Of a DNA stretch of 64,000 nucleotides, positions 1-11,091 are shown in pieces. Every line of letters starts with the position of its first letter. Position 1 is the first letter of the stretch. Position numbers and translations under genes: made by a program. The notes beneath the pieces were generated by a model. The model was not told the DNA's origin. It saw only the letters and a list, made by a program, of their open reading frames with translations, and made no database searches. The stretch is from Bryum argenteum (taxonomy: Eukaryota > Streptophyta > Bryopsida > Bryales > Bryaceae), in contig CM073324.1 in the NCBI GenBank assembly GCA_037043015.1, forward strand, positions 10,251,013 to 10,315,012, given 5' to 3'.

Positions 1-1
1 G

Positions 2-511
2 GCGGGCCAGTTGGTGCCCGTGGACGCTGTTGGGTTGGCCGTGAGCACATTCCAGGTGGTGCTCATGCCGACCGTGGTGGGCGTGATTGCCCATGAGATG
101 TTCCCCAAGATCGTCGAGAAGATCTGCACCGTGACGCCATTGGTAGGCGTGATCATGACCACATTGCTATGCGCCAGCCCCATCGGCCAAGTCTCTGAAG
201 TGCTGGTGGCGCAAGGTGGGCAGCTCATCATCCCTGTGGCCCTTCTCCATGCGGCTGCATTCATGCTGGGATACTTTATGTCCAAGGCTTTCAAGTTTGG
301 CGAGTCAACCTCTCGAACGATCTCCATCGAATGTGGCATGCAGAGCTCGGCTCTGGGCTTCCTCTTAGCCCAGAAGCATTTCAGCAACCCTTTGGTGGCC
401 GTCCCGTCGGCTGTGAGTGTGGTGTGCATGGCTCTGGGTGGCAGCGCCCTGGCTGTGTACTGGAGGAATCGGGACGTCCCCGCCGACGACAAGGACGACT
501 TCAAGGAATAG
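2..511 (+). CDS. BASS3: BASS-family plastid sodium/organic-anion transporter, 3' end only
   Basis: The gene runs in from the left edge, so only about the last 169 residues are visible. They form the C-terminal half of a bile acid:sodium symporter (BASS) protein: several hydrophobic helices, a [11 protein letters not shown] stretch, and the conserved block [17 protein letters not shown], followed by [20 protein letters not shown]. The protein ends in the charged tail [10 protein letters not shown]. Plant BASS proteins sit in the plastid envelope and move organic anions with sodium. The tail and the [16 protein letters not shown] block look most like the BASS3 branch, whose substrate is not firmly established. 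No intron falls in the visible part. The stop is TAG at 509-511. The family is clear. The BASS3 assignment is from memory of the family and is less sure. Confidence 0.85.
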   Translation, partial: AGQLVPVDAVGLAVSTFQVVLMPTVVGVIAHEMFPKIVEKICTVTPLVGVIMTTLLCASPIGQVSEVLVAQGGQLIIPVALLHAAAFMLGYFMSKAFKFGESTSRTISIECGMQSSALGFLLAQKHFSNPLVAVPSAVSVVCMALGGSALAVYWRNRDVPADDKDDFKE

Positions 512-1529
512 ATTTTTATACACTGTTGGTATTGACATCGAGGTAAAATTATAGCAGCTTTTCTTTTCATTTTGGTTGCAAATGCTTAAGTTGCACCGAT
601 TCATTGCATTGCATTGTACCGCAATGAGATGGTTGTGTGAGAGCATCATACGGTTAAGGTTTACTAGGTGGGCACCAGGTTTCTTTCTTTTCGCATAGAT
701 GACAGCCAGCTGCCCTTTTTTGGTCGCCGTACATGTTGTACTCTTGAGTCTGTAACAATTTACGAGGTCATCGTCATCTTCCTCTTCGGCATTCCTCATC
801 ATTGCAAGCAAGTGGCTCTTCTTTTCTGCTTGAATGGATTCCGACTGTCGCCCATTTCACACATCCGAGGTCAGGGCCAGTAAGTGGAGCTGTCGAGAGA
901 GGACGGACAGTTGCACTGGAGCATGAGTGGCGGTGATTCCCATGTGGTTGGACTTGACTTGAGGATGACGGAGGTCACGAGGGTGACTGAAGTTTGCATG
1001 GTGACAGGTGGTTGTAACAGCAACTTTGTCACACAAAAAGGAGCGATTGCAATGAGGGATTTTGTGCAGCGAGGTGTGATAATGTGTGGAAATGGGTGTA
1101 TATCTTGAATGTGCAGTGGCAACCGGTGCAATTGAGTGTTCCGATCAAATCAAAGCAAGTCACAGGAACAGGAATACAAGGCGGAGGCACGGAGGAACCC
1201 TACTTGATAATTGACCTGTTGCGAGCATGATAGAGGCTGCTCTGATCAACTGCAACACGTCTCATGCCTCTGCCTCTGCTCATGTTCTTCGTTTCTCTGG
1301 AACTCTCCGGCTTCTCTTTCGTCGTCGTCCTTCGCTGCTTCGTCGTCGCTACCGAAGCACTAGCCATGCCTCCTTTGACCGCTGTTCCTAGTTGTCATCT
1401 TCTCATAGAATAAAGTCTAGGGTTCTTTGTAATCTGTATTGTGCATCTGGAGGATCAGAAGGCCACATTTAGAAGAATTACGGAAGGAACAGTAACAGTG
1501 GTTCGGAGTCAGTGAGAGGAGATGGTGCT
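512..1529. other. 3' flank of the BASS gene, no further gene seen
   Basis: This stretch should hold the BASS 3' UTR and intergenic sequence. Short open frames occur on both strands but none resembles a protein family or has a clear splice pattern. Confidence 0.5.
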
Positions 1530-2222
1530 TAACTGCGGAACCTTGAAGGAAGATGATCCAGTGTACACAATCGGATCTTCGAGTTTGAGGATAATTTCCT
1601 CAACTCCGGGAAAGAGAAACATGAAGAGTATGGGCCACATTGTGAATATGTAGAGTATGGGTCACATTGTGAATATGTACATGTCTCCCTCACATCTCTT
1701 TCTACTACAAAAACTAGAGTTAAATTGGATCCAACCCAACGAACAAGGTCAAAATCCAAGTATGGATGAAGAAGAAACATCTCCCTCAATACCATGTATA
1801 GTATGAAGTTAGTGTAGAATTGGCTTGCAATGGTAAAACATACCCCATGTCTGGTAGTGAATCCAGCACCAAAAAATCTTCCAACTAGGGTATTGTTGGA
1901 AACCCATTCAAGATTATGTTTGTGGGAAAGAAATTCATGAAAATCTGAATTGGAAATCACACGATCGGCTGGCATTGGTAAAACATACTCCATGCTTTTC
2001 AACCTAAAAATAAGAGTTGCCCTCACTACAAGAAATGGCATCAAGTCGTACTAATTTGGATGGATCTTAGAGTTTTACTATAAGAAAGTGAACTTGATTT
2101 GGGACCTCACCCTAGTACTTTTGCCAAAAACAGATTTTTTAATGAAGAAGTTATGGCTCTTCAAATGTATAGCTTGTTATTCAAAGTCATTTTTTGACAC
2201 GTTCACCACATTTTGGGGTTTA
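1530..2222 (-). mobile_element. Degraded relic of the long TTAA-flanked element family, reversed
   Basis: Read on the minus strand, this segment follows the same order of blocks as the intact elements at 15992-16598 and 21983-22955. There is a degraded CCCCAAAATG-like start near 2222, then GAGCCATAACTTCTTCAT, then GGTCCCAAATCAAG, then a second module with CTTCATCCA and TTGGAT. A 171-codon open frame on the minus strand lies inside this relic and is therefore not taken as a gene. A 27-bp stretch containing CACATTGTGAATATGTA is duplicated near 1630-1680. Confidence 0.6.
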
Positions 2223-2943
2223 CCACCCTATTTGGCATGTAGATGACAATAAGCAAGGAGAGTTCTAAACTTTAAGGTCTAAAATGAGTGCCTTGAGGTT
2301 GTTAAAATCCAAGCTCAATCATTGTATGATAAAGGTTGTTTTGAGGTACATATTGATTATATATTTTATGTTTTATAGTACCAATTGATTGCGGATGCGT
2401 TTGCAAATGCAAGAGTGTATTAAACTACAATGTCTTGTAAACAAATGAGCAACCAAAATCAAACCTTTAAATCTCAACGAGTGAAGAAAAAACAAAACCT
2501 TGGCTTCTCAAAGGGGCACGTCAATTTGTAAGGAAGTGCACAAGAGTGCTCGAAATAGATCTTCTAGAGTGCTCGCCCATGAGAAAGACTTTAAAATCAA
2601 ATGATATTTCCAAAGGTTGTAAGACTTCTTCTCATTATATTCGCTATGAATTATAGAATTGTAATGATAGTGAGATGCCATTATAGGGCACCAATTTAGA
2701 AACCTACAAGTTCGCCATCAAAACATATTGACAACAAATTGTAAGAGAGTCCAAAATCCACGATTCCACTTGGTCTTGTGTTCACTTACCTTTCTAAATG
2801 TACAAAGGTAATGCTCACTCTAATTTTCTAAAGAATAATCTATGCCATCATTGACCTTATTCTTAGAAAATATTTCATTATGAAATTGCATTTGACTTAG
2901 ATATCATATTGGTGTGGAAAAACAATTGATTTGGGGTCATTAA

Positions 2944-3309
2944 CTCTTAAACGCCCAAGCAAGCCCAAGGGGCATGATTCCAACAGAATCATGCTTCCTT
3001 GTAGCTCTCACTGTACTCAACATTCCACTTTTATTTTGATATCAAACTGGTCACCTTCTTCTGATGCATTCAAAAAGTGAAATTTCACAATTCAAATCAC
3101 AATTTGTATGAATGATTTTGTGCTTTGAAAGGATTGTGGAAGGTAGGTTGGGGTTGTACATAACCTTGTAGGAGGTTGCAGGCTCATCATTGATTGGTCT
3201 ATTCATGATGCCCAAGTCCAAAAAGTGCACTATTCATGATGCCCAAGTCCAAAAGATGCTGTGATCCAATTTTGGGCTGCCCATTTCAGACCCCATGGGC
3301 GTTTAAGGG
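2944..3309 (+). mobile_element. Non-autonomous TIR element with TTAA target duplication (short class)
   Basis: This 366-bp element begins CTCTTAAACGCCCAAGC and ends with the inverted form GGGCGTTTAAGGG. It is flanked on each side by TTAA (2940-2943 and 3310-3313). Nearly the same element recurs at 61676-62016. This copy carries about 25 extra bases containing a perfect 9-bp stem (GCATGATTC/GAATCATGC), absent from the other copy. No open frame for a transposase exists inside, so it is non-autonomous. Confidence 0.8.
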
Positions 3310-3372
3310 TTAAGCAAAGATGCAGTGTAGTGAAGAACATCTACAACCCTTTCGCAATGTCTGTAAACACAC

Positions 3373-3690
3373 CGCGCCATTTCAAAACTCAATGTACAAC
3401 AAACTCTGTATTATCACATTCTAAAGAAAAATTAAACTCACTGCCATTACAAACATAATGTACAACAACTCTGTATTATCACATTCTAAAGGAAAGTAAA
3501 CTCACCGCCATTTCAAACTCAATGTACATCAATTCTGTATTATCACATTCTAAAGTAAAAGTAAACTCACCGCCATTTCAAACTTAATGTACATCAACTC
3601 TATATTATCACATTTTAAAGTAAAAGTAAATTCACCGCCATATCAAACTCAATTTACAACAAACTCTCTATTATCACATGCTGTAACGTA
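3373..3690 (+). repeat. 65-bp tandem repeat just upstream of the symplekin-like gene
   Basis: About five imperfect copies of a 64-66 bp unit lie head to tail. Each holds a CTCTGTATTATCACATTCTA block and a CTCACCGCCATTTCAAACTC block. The array ends about 35 bp before a TATA box and 85 bp before the start codon at 3774, so it occupies the promoter position. Confidence 0.85.
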
Positions 3691-3725
3691 AAAGTAAAGT
3701 AAAAGATACTACGAGTGGAGAGTAG

Positions 3726-3732
3726 TATAAAT
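3726..3732 (+). promoter_or_regulatory. Candidate TATA box of the symplekin-like gene
   Basis: The sequence TATAAAT lies 42 bp upstream of the ATG at 3774, directly after the 65-bp tandem array. Position and sequence fit a core promoter with a very short 5' UTR. Confidence 0.5.
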
Positions 3733-3773
3733 GGAGAAGCCATTGTCACTTCTTCCCCATTTCCCACATTCTC

Positions 3774-5159
3774 ATGTCAGCGGCCATGGCTCTGTCCATG
3801 CGGAAGAGGCCTTTGCCGCAAGAATCACGTACACGTCCAGCTTTTGCGAAACGGCCACGCCATAATGCTGTTTCCGCTGCTGGAACACTAAATATCATAC
3901 CAAATGCTCTTGTTTATGGGTCCGAAACTATAGCTTCCGTAATATCATCACTTGCAACTTTGTTAGCTCAAGGAGAAAGCGGAGCACCTTCTGTTCAGAT
4001 GATGATTAACAACATGACACCGGAGATGCTCGCCGACATTGTGATTGCCAACATGGTGCATTTTCCGCGTTCCAGAGACCCTCGAGTTATCAAACAAATG
4101 CTAGACCCGCTGCAAACAGATGATAGATCCGTAGAGCCAGTTAATGTAGAGAGTATAAAGATCTCGGATCGTCCTTCACTACCAGTTCCAGGATCTGGCA
4201 AATCTCTTGCTAAACGAGTGCTTTCTGATGATCAGAAAGGAGCACTGTGTATAGCTTCTCTAGTTCGAATACTACTTCAGAAACACAATACCATAACTGG
4301 TGGAAAGTTCCGAAATGCCCTGTTGGCTCGACTTGCTGTCGATATCACTGAGTTTCTGCAGGTTTTAGAAAGTCTAATTCTTGCAGACTATGAAGCTGGT
4401 CACGAGTTGGGGCTACACGTACTCTATCAACTGTATGCGGATGAAACGACTCTGTATGATGAGTTTCTGCTCTCACTGGCACGGGGTTTGCAAGACAAAA
4501 TCTCAAAATCCCTCAGCCGGCTCTTGACTGAAGCTCCTGTGGTCTCAACAGCCGCTTTTACTCTTCTTGAAGAGCTTTGTACTGCATCGAAGGCTGAGCA
4601 TGTTACAACAGGTCTGACTGCGTTGTGGAGTCTGATCGTGCACCGACCACCTTTACGAGATGCTTGCTTGAAATTGGTTCTCAAGTGCACAGTTCACGAG
4701 TCAGTTAGCACTCGGGAGAAAGCAGTTCGGTTGGTGGCCAACAAGCTGTATCCGCTTCATTACGTGGCGGAAAGTATTGAAGATTTTGCGACTACGAGCT
4801 TTCATTCGGTCGTTAATCCGAGGAATTTCGTTGTTCGAGAAGAAAGTAGTGGAGATCAACAAACGAGTGATGATGTTGAAGCAAAAAGAAGCGAAGTGGA
4901 AGTGTCTTTACCAGAAGCTCAACGATCCATGTCGTTGTTTTTTGCTCTTTGTGTTAAGAAACATGCGTTGCTGTGGAAGCTTTTCGATGTTTATGAGAAA
5001 GCTCCAGAAGCGGTGAAGCAGACTATTGACAAACATATTGTGATTATAGTCCGGACCATTGGGTCTTCATCTCAGGAGCTTCTTCAAGTGGTTGCTTATC
5101 CCCCCACCGGTAGCGACAATCTTGTCAAGCAGGTCCAAACAATCTTGAGCAAAAAATAA
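3774..5159 (+). CDS. Symplekin-like protein, truncated and intronless (probable retrocopy)
   Basis: The 461-residue frame resembles the middle of plant symplekin (the ESP4 type), a scaffold of the mRNA 3'-end cleavage and polyadenylation complex in the nucleus. Recognisable blocks are HELGLHVLYQLY (about residues 208-219), KSLSRLLTEAP, GLTALWSLIVHRPPLRDACLK, AVRLVANKLYPL, then RSMSLFFALCVKKHALLWKLFDV and VRTIGSSSQELLQVVAYPP near the end. Full symplekins exceed 1000 residues. The C-terminal Symplekin_C domain and most of the N-terminal HEAT region are missing. The start has an Arg/Lys-rich, possibly nuclear-localising stretch. Plant symplekin genes are intron-rich, so one unbroken exon suggests reverse-transcribed origin. 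The frame is fully open, which argues for recent origin or selection. Just after the stop, another frame reads about 25 more plausible codons (near 5175-5247), hinting at a frameshifted end. Confidence 0.75.
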   Translation: MSAAMALSMRKRPLPQESRTRPAFAKRPRHNAVSAAGTLNIIPNALVYGSETIASVISSLATLLAQGESGAPSVQMMINNMTPEMLADIVIANMVHFPRSRDPRVIKQMLDPLQTDDRSVEPVNVESIKISDRPSLPVPGSGKSLAKRVLSDDQKGALCIASLVRILLQKHNTITGGKFRNALLARLAVDITEFLQVLESLILADYEAGHELGLHVLYQLYADETTLYDEFLLSLARGLQDKISKSLSRLLTEAPVVSTAAFTLLEELCTASKAEHVTTGLTALWSLIVHRPPLRDACLKLVLKCTVHESVSTREKAVRLVANKLYPLHYVAESIEDFATTSFHSVVNPRNFVVREESSGDQQTSDDVEAKRSEVEVSLPEAQRSMSLFFALCVKKHALLWKLFDVYEKAPEAVKQTIDKHIVIIVRTIGSSSQELLQVVAYPPTGSDNLVKQVQTILSKK

Positions 5160-6170
5160 GAGCAATCTTGTTCGACTTATACTTGGATGTATGCCCGGAG
5201 GTCATCACACCAATTAGGAGCATGTTAGAGAAGGTCGCTCGAATGTAGAATGTAGAAGTTGGAAGTATTTGATTTAAAGAGCCTACAATAGCCAATGGGA
5301 AATTTCATAGAGTTGGTAGCTTGAGGTTACCTTGTTCTTATCAATGTGATTGAGCATTTTGCAATATAAATTCATGGCTATCTACTGATGGTTATTGAAG
5401 AAAACAAATGATCCTTTTTTTTATGCAATCATGATGATTTTTTTGGTTCAAAGTTGTTCTTGAGATTAAGGTGGACCACTTTCTAATTGGTGGTTTTTTT
5501 ATTGCAAGTGGTTTATTGATGAAATTTGCACACTAGAGTGAAAATGATGAAATTTTGTAGTTTTTTTCTAGTACTTATACATAATGATTCCCCAATTTGT
5601 GAGGCATCATGGCTCAAAATTTTATCCACATTACCTAATATATAAATCATATTTACAATGTAAAAAAATGTCAAAGGTTACAAATGTTTCATGAAATGGG
5701 TATCATTATTGAAAGCCAACTACCTGAGAAGTAATTGCAAGAAATTTTCATGCATGAGAGGTCATAAAATCTCATGTGATATCCATAATCTTAGTCAATT
5801 GAATTGCTATGCAAACAATTAGCAATAGTCACTGTCAAGTAAGATATCTCAAGAGACACACTTATGGACTTTGTTATACCTTAACTTTTGGATATCAAAT
5901 GTATTAAAAAATGTCAAAAGCTAAAGTATAGTATTCAAATTTGATTCACTTACACCTTAATGAAATGTATAAGACAATATAAGATAGTAATGAAAAGTAT
6001 TGTGAGTTATTTTCTTTACAATCAAATAAACTCATAATCTCCAATCAGGAAAAGTGTAATCTTCAATCAGGAAAAGTGTAATCTTCAAAAACATCACTTA
6101 CAACTGATTTCTCACGAGTTACTACCAAGGTGGTCAACAAGTTGTAAGTTTATGAAGATTCTAAGTTTGT
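5160..6170. other. Intergenic, with a relic of the TTAA element family
   Basis: At about 5400-5650 the blocks ATTGGTGGTTTTTTTATTGC, AAAATGATGAAATTTTG and GGCTCAAAATTTTATCCACA match the 3' module of the TTAA elements at 15992 and 21983. A 22-bp stretch (AATCAGGAAAAGTGTAATCTT) is duplicated near 6041-6085. No gene is seen. Confidence 0.5.
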
Positions 6171-6189
6171 GGAGGTATTTGTCAAGCTT

Positions 6190-6356
6190 CTGACCTTGAT
6201 GTCGAAGGAGCACCTCTAGGAATTGGACTTAAAATTTCTCGACTGGGAAGAACTCCTCCTGCATTTACATGGGAGCAGCCCCTGGCAGAGCTGCCGAAGT
6301 ACCCGAGGGTCGAAGCATTCTTGAGGAGACCTCGTGAGAGTTTCGTGACCAGAAGT
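6190..6356 (+). pseudogene. Possible coding relic of unknown family
   Basis: One frame reads a protein-like stretch containing GAPLGIGLKISRLGRTPPAF and then ELPKYPRVEAFLRRPRE before a stop. There is no good start codon, and downstream frames are broken. The Pro/Arg-rich composition and locally higher GC differ from the AT-rich surroundings. I do not recognise the family. It may be a decayed exon copy or chance. Confidence 0.25.
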
Positions 6357-8601
6357 TGAGCGGATTACCTGAAGCAAGAAAGATTGTCAAATTGTTCAAC
6401 GGCCAATATCAAAATGGGCACTGTGCCATTGCACGGGAAGGTGCTACTGCCCACGTTGTGATTACAAAGACCCGGAAGCCTTTCAACATGTTTTGAAGAT
6501 GTGGGAGAAACAACAAGAGGATGCATGTGCTTGAGTTGCGACGTTCACTTCAAGAATCAGGATAAGACACACAAGCAAGCGGAGTAGGATTGAAGAAGCC
6601 ACAGTTGAATTGATATTCTTGTTTTGGCCCGTGTATGGAGCTCGGTGGAAGCTCTCCACCGGTATTTTCAGTATTTGCTCCAAGCTAGTGAATTTCCTGG
6701 TGCAATGAAACTTCAGCTTGATGGATATATCAAATTATCCTCTAGAATAGTAACTCAAGTGATTGTATATACAACAATAGTTTCTTCTCCACTTCTCCAC
6801 AGTCTACTTTTGTTAGGGTATCCTTAAGTGATTGTACTGTACATACAAGGGGAGTTCTTAGTACGTAAACAGAGCCTTCACTTTTTGTATCTAAATTATT
6901 TTCAGTCCACCTTTCGACAGATCCAGCTTCTCTTGTGAGTAAAATCTAAGTTTTTGTTCATCTTCCGATAAACTGAGCACCTCTCATTCTGATTGGTGAT
7001 TGTGTTTACCAGATGATGTGTTCATTGGAATGAAGAGGCCAATCATGTACTCTGCTGAAGCGATGAAGCAGTAAGAGTGATGCAAAAGTCACTCGGACTC
7101 CCCGCGAGCATTGTGATCAGTGTTGACACATTGCGGAGCTAAAGTGCCATATTGTGCAAACGTGCCATTTTACAAGCATATTTTGAAGTGAAGTTCAGAA
7201 GTATTTATGCCTACAAAATGGCATGTTCATTAATATCACACATGTACTCCGTAATATCACCAAATTTTCCATAATATCACACATTTTTTATGGTTTTTGA
7301 CCTTTGAACACAGTAAAAGGCCAATAGTTCTGAACGGCCGTTCAGAAACATTGTTGTTTTTGAACGGCCGTTCAGAAATATTTACCCTATCATGTCGAAA
7401 CTTGACGAAAACCAACATCATTTTTTTCATTTTAAGCACCCCAAAAAGCGTCATTTTAGCATAATAATGCCATTTTAACGGAATTTAGGTTAGTTCCTCT
7501 TGTTTTAGGTGTTGTTGTGATATTATTGTTCAAGTTTAATCACTCTCTTAGGATAGTATATCAAGGAACTTTGCCTCCAATTGCAATAGTACTTCGAAGT
7601 GAACAAGAATATTATTAGCACGGTTGTCATGCCACGTAACATGCTCAGAAATCGCTCAATTTCAAATTGGCAAATCCATTGATTGGTGGCCAATTTTTGA
7701 ATATGTGCGAAGTATGTAGAAGGTACAAGTATGACTTGGAATTATTTATGAATCTTGGAAGTATGAATAATAAGTGTTCACAAGACTACATACTCTAGAA
7801 TGTACATCATGGGTTTATCAAACTACATGGCATGTCTTGCTTAGATGCCTTAATTTATCATACGAGTCAAACCTAATTAGCATTCACAATATAAATGAAG
7901 ACCAAAACTTTATCTTAGATCATAAAAGTTCAATTAGAAAATAGAACTTCGGTCATTATATAAATAATGCTTCTGTTAAATATATGTAACATTGTCTTAT
8001 AAGAATACTTGGTGTATGGATAAATAAATCTTGTACAAAACAACACAAACTTTTTCCTCTACTTTAATCTTGAAAGGTTTCTTCTTTGTCATTGTTTAAA
8101 TTTAGAAAGTATTTATAATTGTCCAAATCTAAGAAGTCCTTTTGTTCGTTCTATTGTTCTTATCTAACATCTAGAAAGTATTATCATCATGTGAATTAAA
8201 AAATAGAATTCATTGTCTCTCAAAGTTCCATTAACCCATAACTATTTTCAAAAACTGAACCGGTCTTTTGCAATTTTGGGAGCCTTGGTTTTTGAGTTAT
8301 CATTGATTTTTTGACTAAGATTTTTATTGGGTGTTCGCCATAGTACAAGGTGTGTGTGCATCAAATTACAAAGTCAAATACCAATTTTTGAATCTTCTAG
8401 AGCAATTCTCAGGATGCGATCAGAGATGGGGCAGTTTAGATATAGTTTTTTCCAAAAAAAAATTTGTGAAATATGTTCTGAACTAAGATTTTGAAAAAAA
8501 ATTTGGGTTTTTAAACATTGGGCATGTCCACATCAAAAAAGTTTTGTTGTTATTCAGACATGGGAAGTCTTCTAATTTTATGATTCTCAAAAGTCTTGTT
8601 A
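6357..8601. other. AT-rich intergenic DNA
   Basis: No gene is supportable. Short frames on either strand lack family resemblance. The only notable feature is the paired palindrome at 7328-7374, listed separately. Confidence 0.5.
7328..7374. repeat. Twin palindromes around TGAACGGCCGTTCA
   Basis: TTCTGAACGGCCGTTCAGAA at 7328-7347 is a perfect 20-bp palindrome. Its 14-bp core recurs exactly at 7361-7374, 30 bp further on. Confidence 0.9.
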
Positions 8602-9682
8602 GGGCACTTCACACTATGGCCGAAGGTCGAGAGGCAGTCGATTTCAGCCAATGAAATTGCAGGAAACCCTAGTTTCGACCTCTCGAGCCTTCACACTAGA
8701 AGCCAAAATCCACAGGCCGTCACTCTCCAAATGGCCTACGTGGCAGCACTTTTTGACCAAGGCGACAGCCTCTCGACGTTCGTTTGGGTCCTGCAAAATA
8801 CAGGACCCAAACAAATGCCGAGAGGCCGTCACATTTTATTTATTAAAAAATTCAGAAAGTGACAAAAACTGCAGCCCTATTGTTGTGCTCAAATCAGTTT
8901 ATTTATTTGAATGAATCAGCTTTAAGGGCCACTAGGACTTGTAAACCATTTTGCTACAGTGCACACCACCTCACTAGATCACTCCTCCTCTAGTAAACAC
9001 ATCTACCAAGACAAAACTCAAAAGCATCCTCGACATGGGGTGAGATTGATCATTTTTTGTTTTATTTTGAGAGAAATTGACATATAGATGATTCATTCTT
9101 TTGATGTACTTTTGAAATATTACATTAAGTTTCTTGTACGTATCTTTGGTACAGATTTTTTTTTTTTTTTTTTTAAATTGCCTGGAGAATAAACAATTTT
9201 TTAAAGTTTTTTGAATGTATGGGGAGGGGGAGAATAGAGGGTCACAAAAAATTGCAAGTTTTTGCATTCTCAAAATACCTACAATGACATACTTCATGAC
9301 CATGGAAATTAAAAGTAATATAAGAATGCTTTCCCTTCTAGAATCCATGATTAGAGAAGGTAAGTGAAAAGATTCAAAAATTGGATGAATTGATAAAGAG
9401 GTAAATAGATTGAAGCCAAACAAATGGTATGAGTTTGGACTTTGGGCTTGGCCGTTGGAGGCTTCACACTACATCCATCCAAATTGAGAGGTCGTAAGAG
9501 TTCATGGCCAAAGCGTTGGACTTTGGGCTTGGCCTTTGGAGGCTTCACACTATGCCCGGCCAAAGGCTCCAATTACAATATTTTATTGGTTATTTTCAGT
9601 AAATTCCTTTGGACTCTCAACAAAGTTTGGACTCTCAATTCCACGGCCTCTGGACTTGGACGGCCATAGTGTGAAGCGCCCC
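8602..9682 (+). mobile_element. Harbinger-like TIR element, non-autonomous
   Basis: The left end reads GGGCACTTCACACTATGGCCG. The right end is its inverse, CGGCCATAGTGTGAAGCGCCCC. Both sides are flanked by TTA (8599-8601 and 9683-9685). A three-base TTA duplication with GGG(G)C-type termini fits the PIF/Harbinger superfamily. The GGAGGCTTCACACTA motif is repeated inside near 9460 and 9540. A poly-T run lies near 9158-9175. At 1081 bp there is no transposase frame. Confidence 0.7.
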
Positions 9683-9835
9683 TTATTGTAGCAAACATGG
9701 AACTATCAATGTTGACCATTCTTGAAGGAACTTTCGTCGTTATTGAACTCAAGGAATTTTCTTTGTTGTCCAATACAAGGAACTCTCTTTGTTGTCCATT
9801 TCAAGGAATTATTGTCCTTCTTTAACCCTTAAACG

Positions 9836-10110
9836 CCCAAGATGTCAAAAAACAACCTTTTGGATGAAAGGCAGAAACTTGAAGAGCCATAACTTCTTCA
9901 TCCAGACTCTGTTTTTGAACAACATCACTTGGCTTGAGCTCCAAATCAAGTATAGTCTGTGTAGTAAAATTTTAAGATCCATACAATAAAGTATGAAACA
10001 ATGGCATGCCTTTTAGTGAAAGCAACTTTTGTTTTTAGGTTTTCAAACATTGGGCATGTTTTACCATTGCAAGCCTATCATGCACCAAACTCATTTGACA
10101 TAGTCATATG
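9836..10110 (+). mobile_element. 5' half of a long-class TTAA element
   Basis: It starts CCCTTAAACGCCCAAGATGTC after a TTAA at 9832-9835. It continues with GAGCCATAACTTCTTCATCC and the CCATACAATAAAGTATGAA block seen at 15992 and 21983. No matching right terminus is present, so this is a truncated copy. Confidence 0.7.
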
Positions 10111-10584
10111 GTAGGTGAACCTAAAGTCGGGCGCCCCCTATAATCGTGCAGTCTAGATTCTTACTGAAATGAAGATTTTCCAGGATTTCCATGTTCGTCG
10201 TATGTACATACAGTAGGGTGAACAACTATAAGATTACCTACATTAGTTATTTTAGAACTTTGTAAATACAGTATGGAATCTATTATATAAGATAGATATT
10301 TTGATTTGTGCGTTTGTGACTTTATGACCTAGGAGACCGCTCGTCAAATCAGGGTGCATGAGGTGTCGTTGAAAGCAAGTATTTACGTAAAGGTGCGAGC
10401 AACAATCAAATTGCAGTTCCGATGGACGAATCTGAAGATATTAAGTTTCAAAGTATTTACGGCCTCAAAAATACAGGAATTTATTTGTATGAGCGAGGTA
10501 AGGATGTGAGGGCATACTGGTAGGAAGCTAAAATGTTGTTCCTAGATAAATTCTTTGATGTCAATCTTGTTTGATTTGTAAGCA

Positions 10585-10852
10585 TGTCATCACCACCATA
10601 GTCCATCCTACTATGGTGGGGGTTCTTGGACCTCACTGTATGGGTACCTCAAAGTCCTTTAAAGGGGATACAATGTCCAGTATCTCTAAGACACTAGTGA
10701 CAAGGTAGGAACTAACATAGTGTTCTCTCAGAGAGGAGTTAGTAGTCCCGCCATTGGTGTCATAACCTCCAGGCATACATCCAAGTTAGGATAGGTTGAA
10801 CGAACACTCTATCCACGCCAGACCCTAAATAGGTTGGAGTTTCTCTTCTCCT
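10585..10852 (+). mobile_element. SINE copy, 5' truncated
   Basis: The body matches the SINE copies at 23974, 40164 and 60557: CTATGGTGGGGGTTCTTGGACC, GGGTACCTCAAAGTCCTTT, TTAGTAGTCCCGCCATTGGT, and the 3' end AACACTCTATCCACGCC...AGGTTGGAGTTTCTCTTC. The tRNA-like head is missing or too degraded to see. Confidence 0.75.
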
Positions 10853-11091
10853 TTTTCTTCTTTTGTGTAAGCATGTTATGCCAAAATATAGTATCAAAGA
10901 AGAGTTACAATAGAGAGAGTGACATTACAGAAGAGTTACAATGGAGAGAGTGACATTACAGAGTGCGTGTTTTGATGAGACATCCGCGGAAAGCATGGAC
11001 CCGAAAGAAGAGTGAAAGGGAAGCTCACGAGCATCTGACAAGAGCAGCATATTCACAGGTGCCACAGTGGCTGCGCTGCGTCCAGATTGTT

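Noticed and set aside
365-811. 148-codon minus-strand open frame over the BASS 3' end
   Set aside because: It overlaps the real BASS reading frame on the other strand and has no family resemblance.
1529-2044. 171-codon minus-strand open frame
   Set aside because: It lies inside a reversed relic of the TTAA element family; its sequence aligns to the non-coding interiors at 15992 and 21983.
8596-8914. Overlapping plus-strand frames near 8.6-8.9 kb
   Set aside because: They fall inside the Harbinger-like element and do not encode a transposase-like protein.
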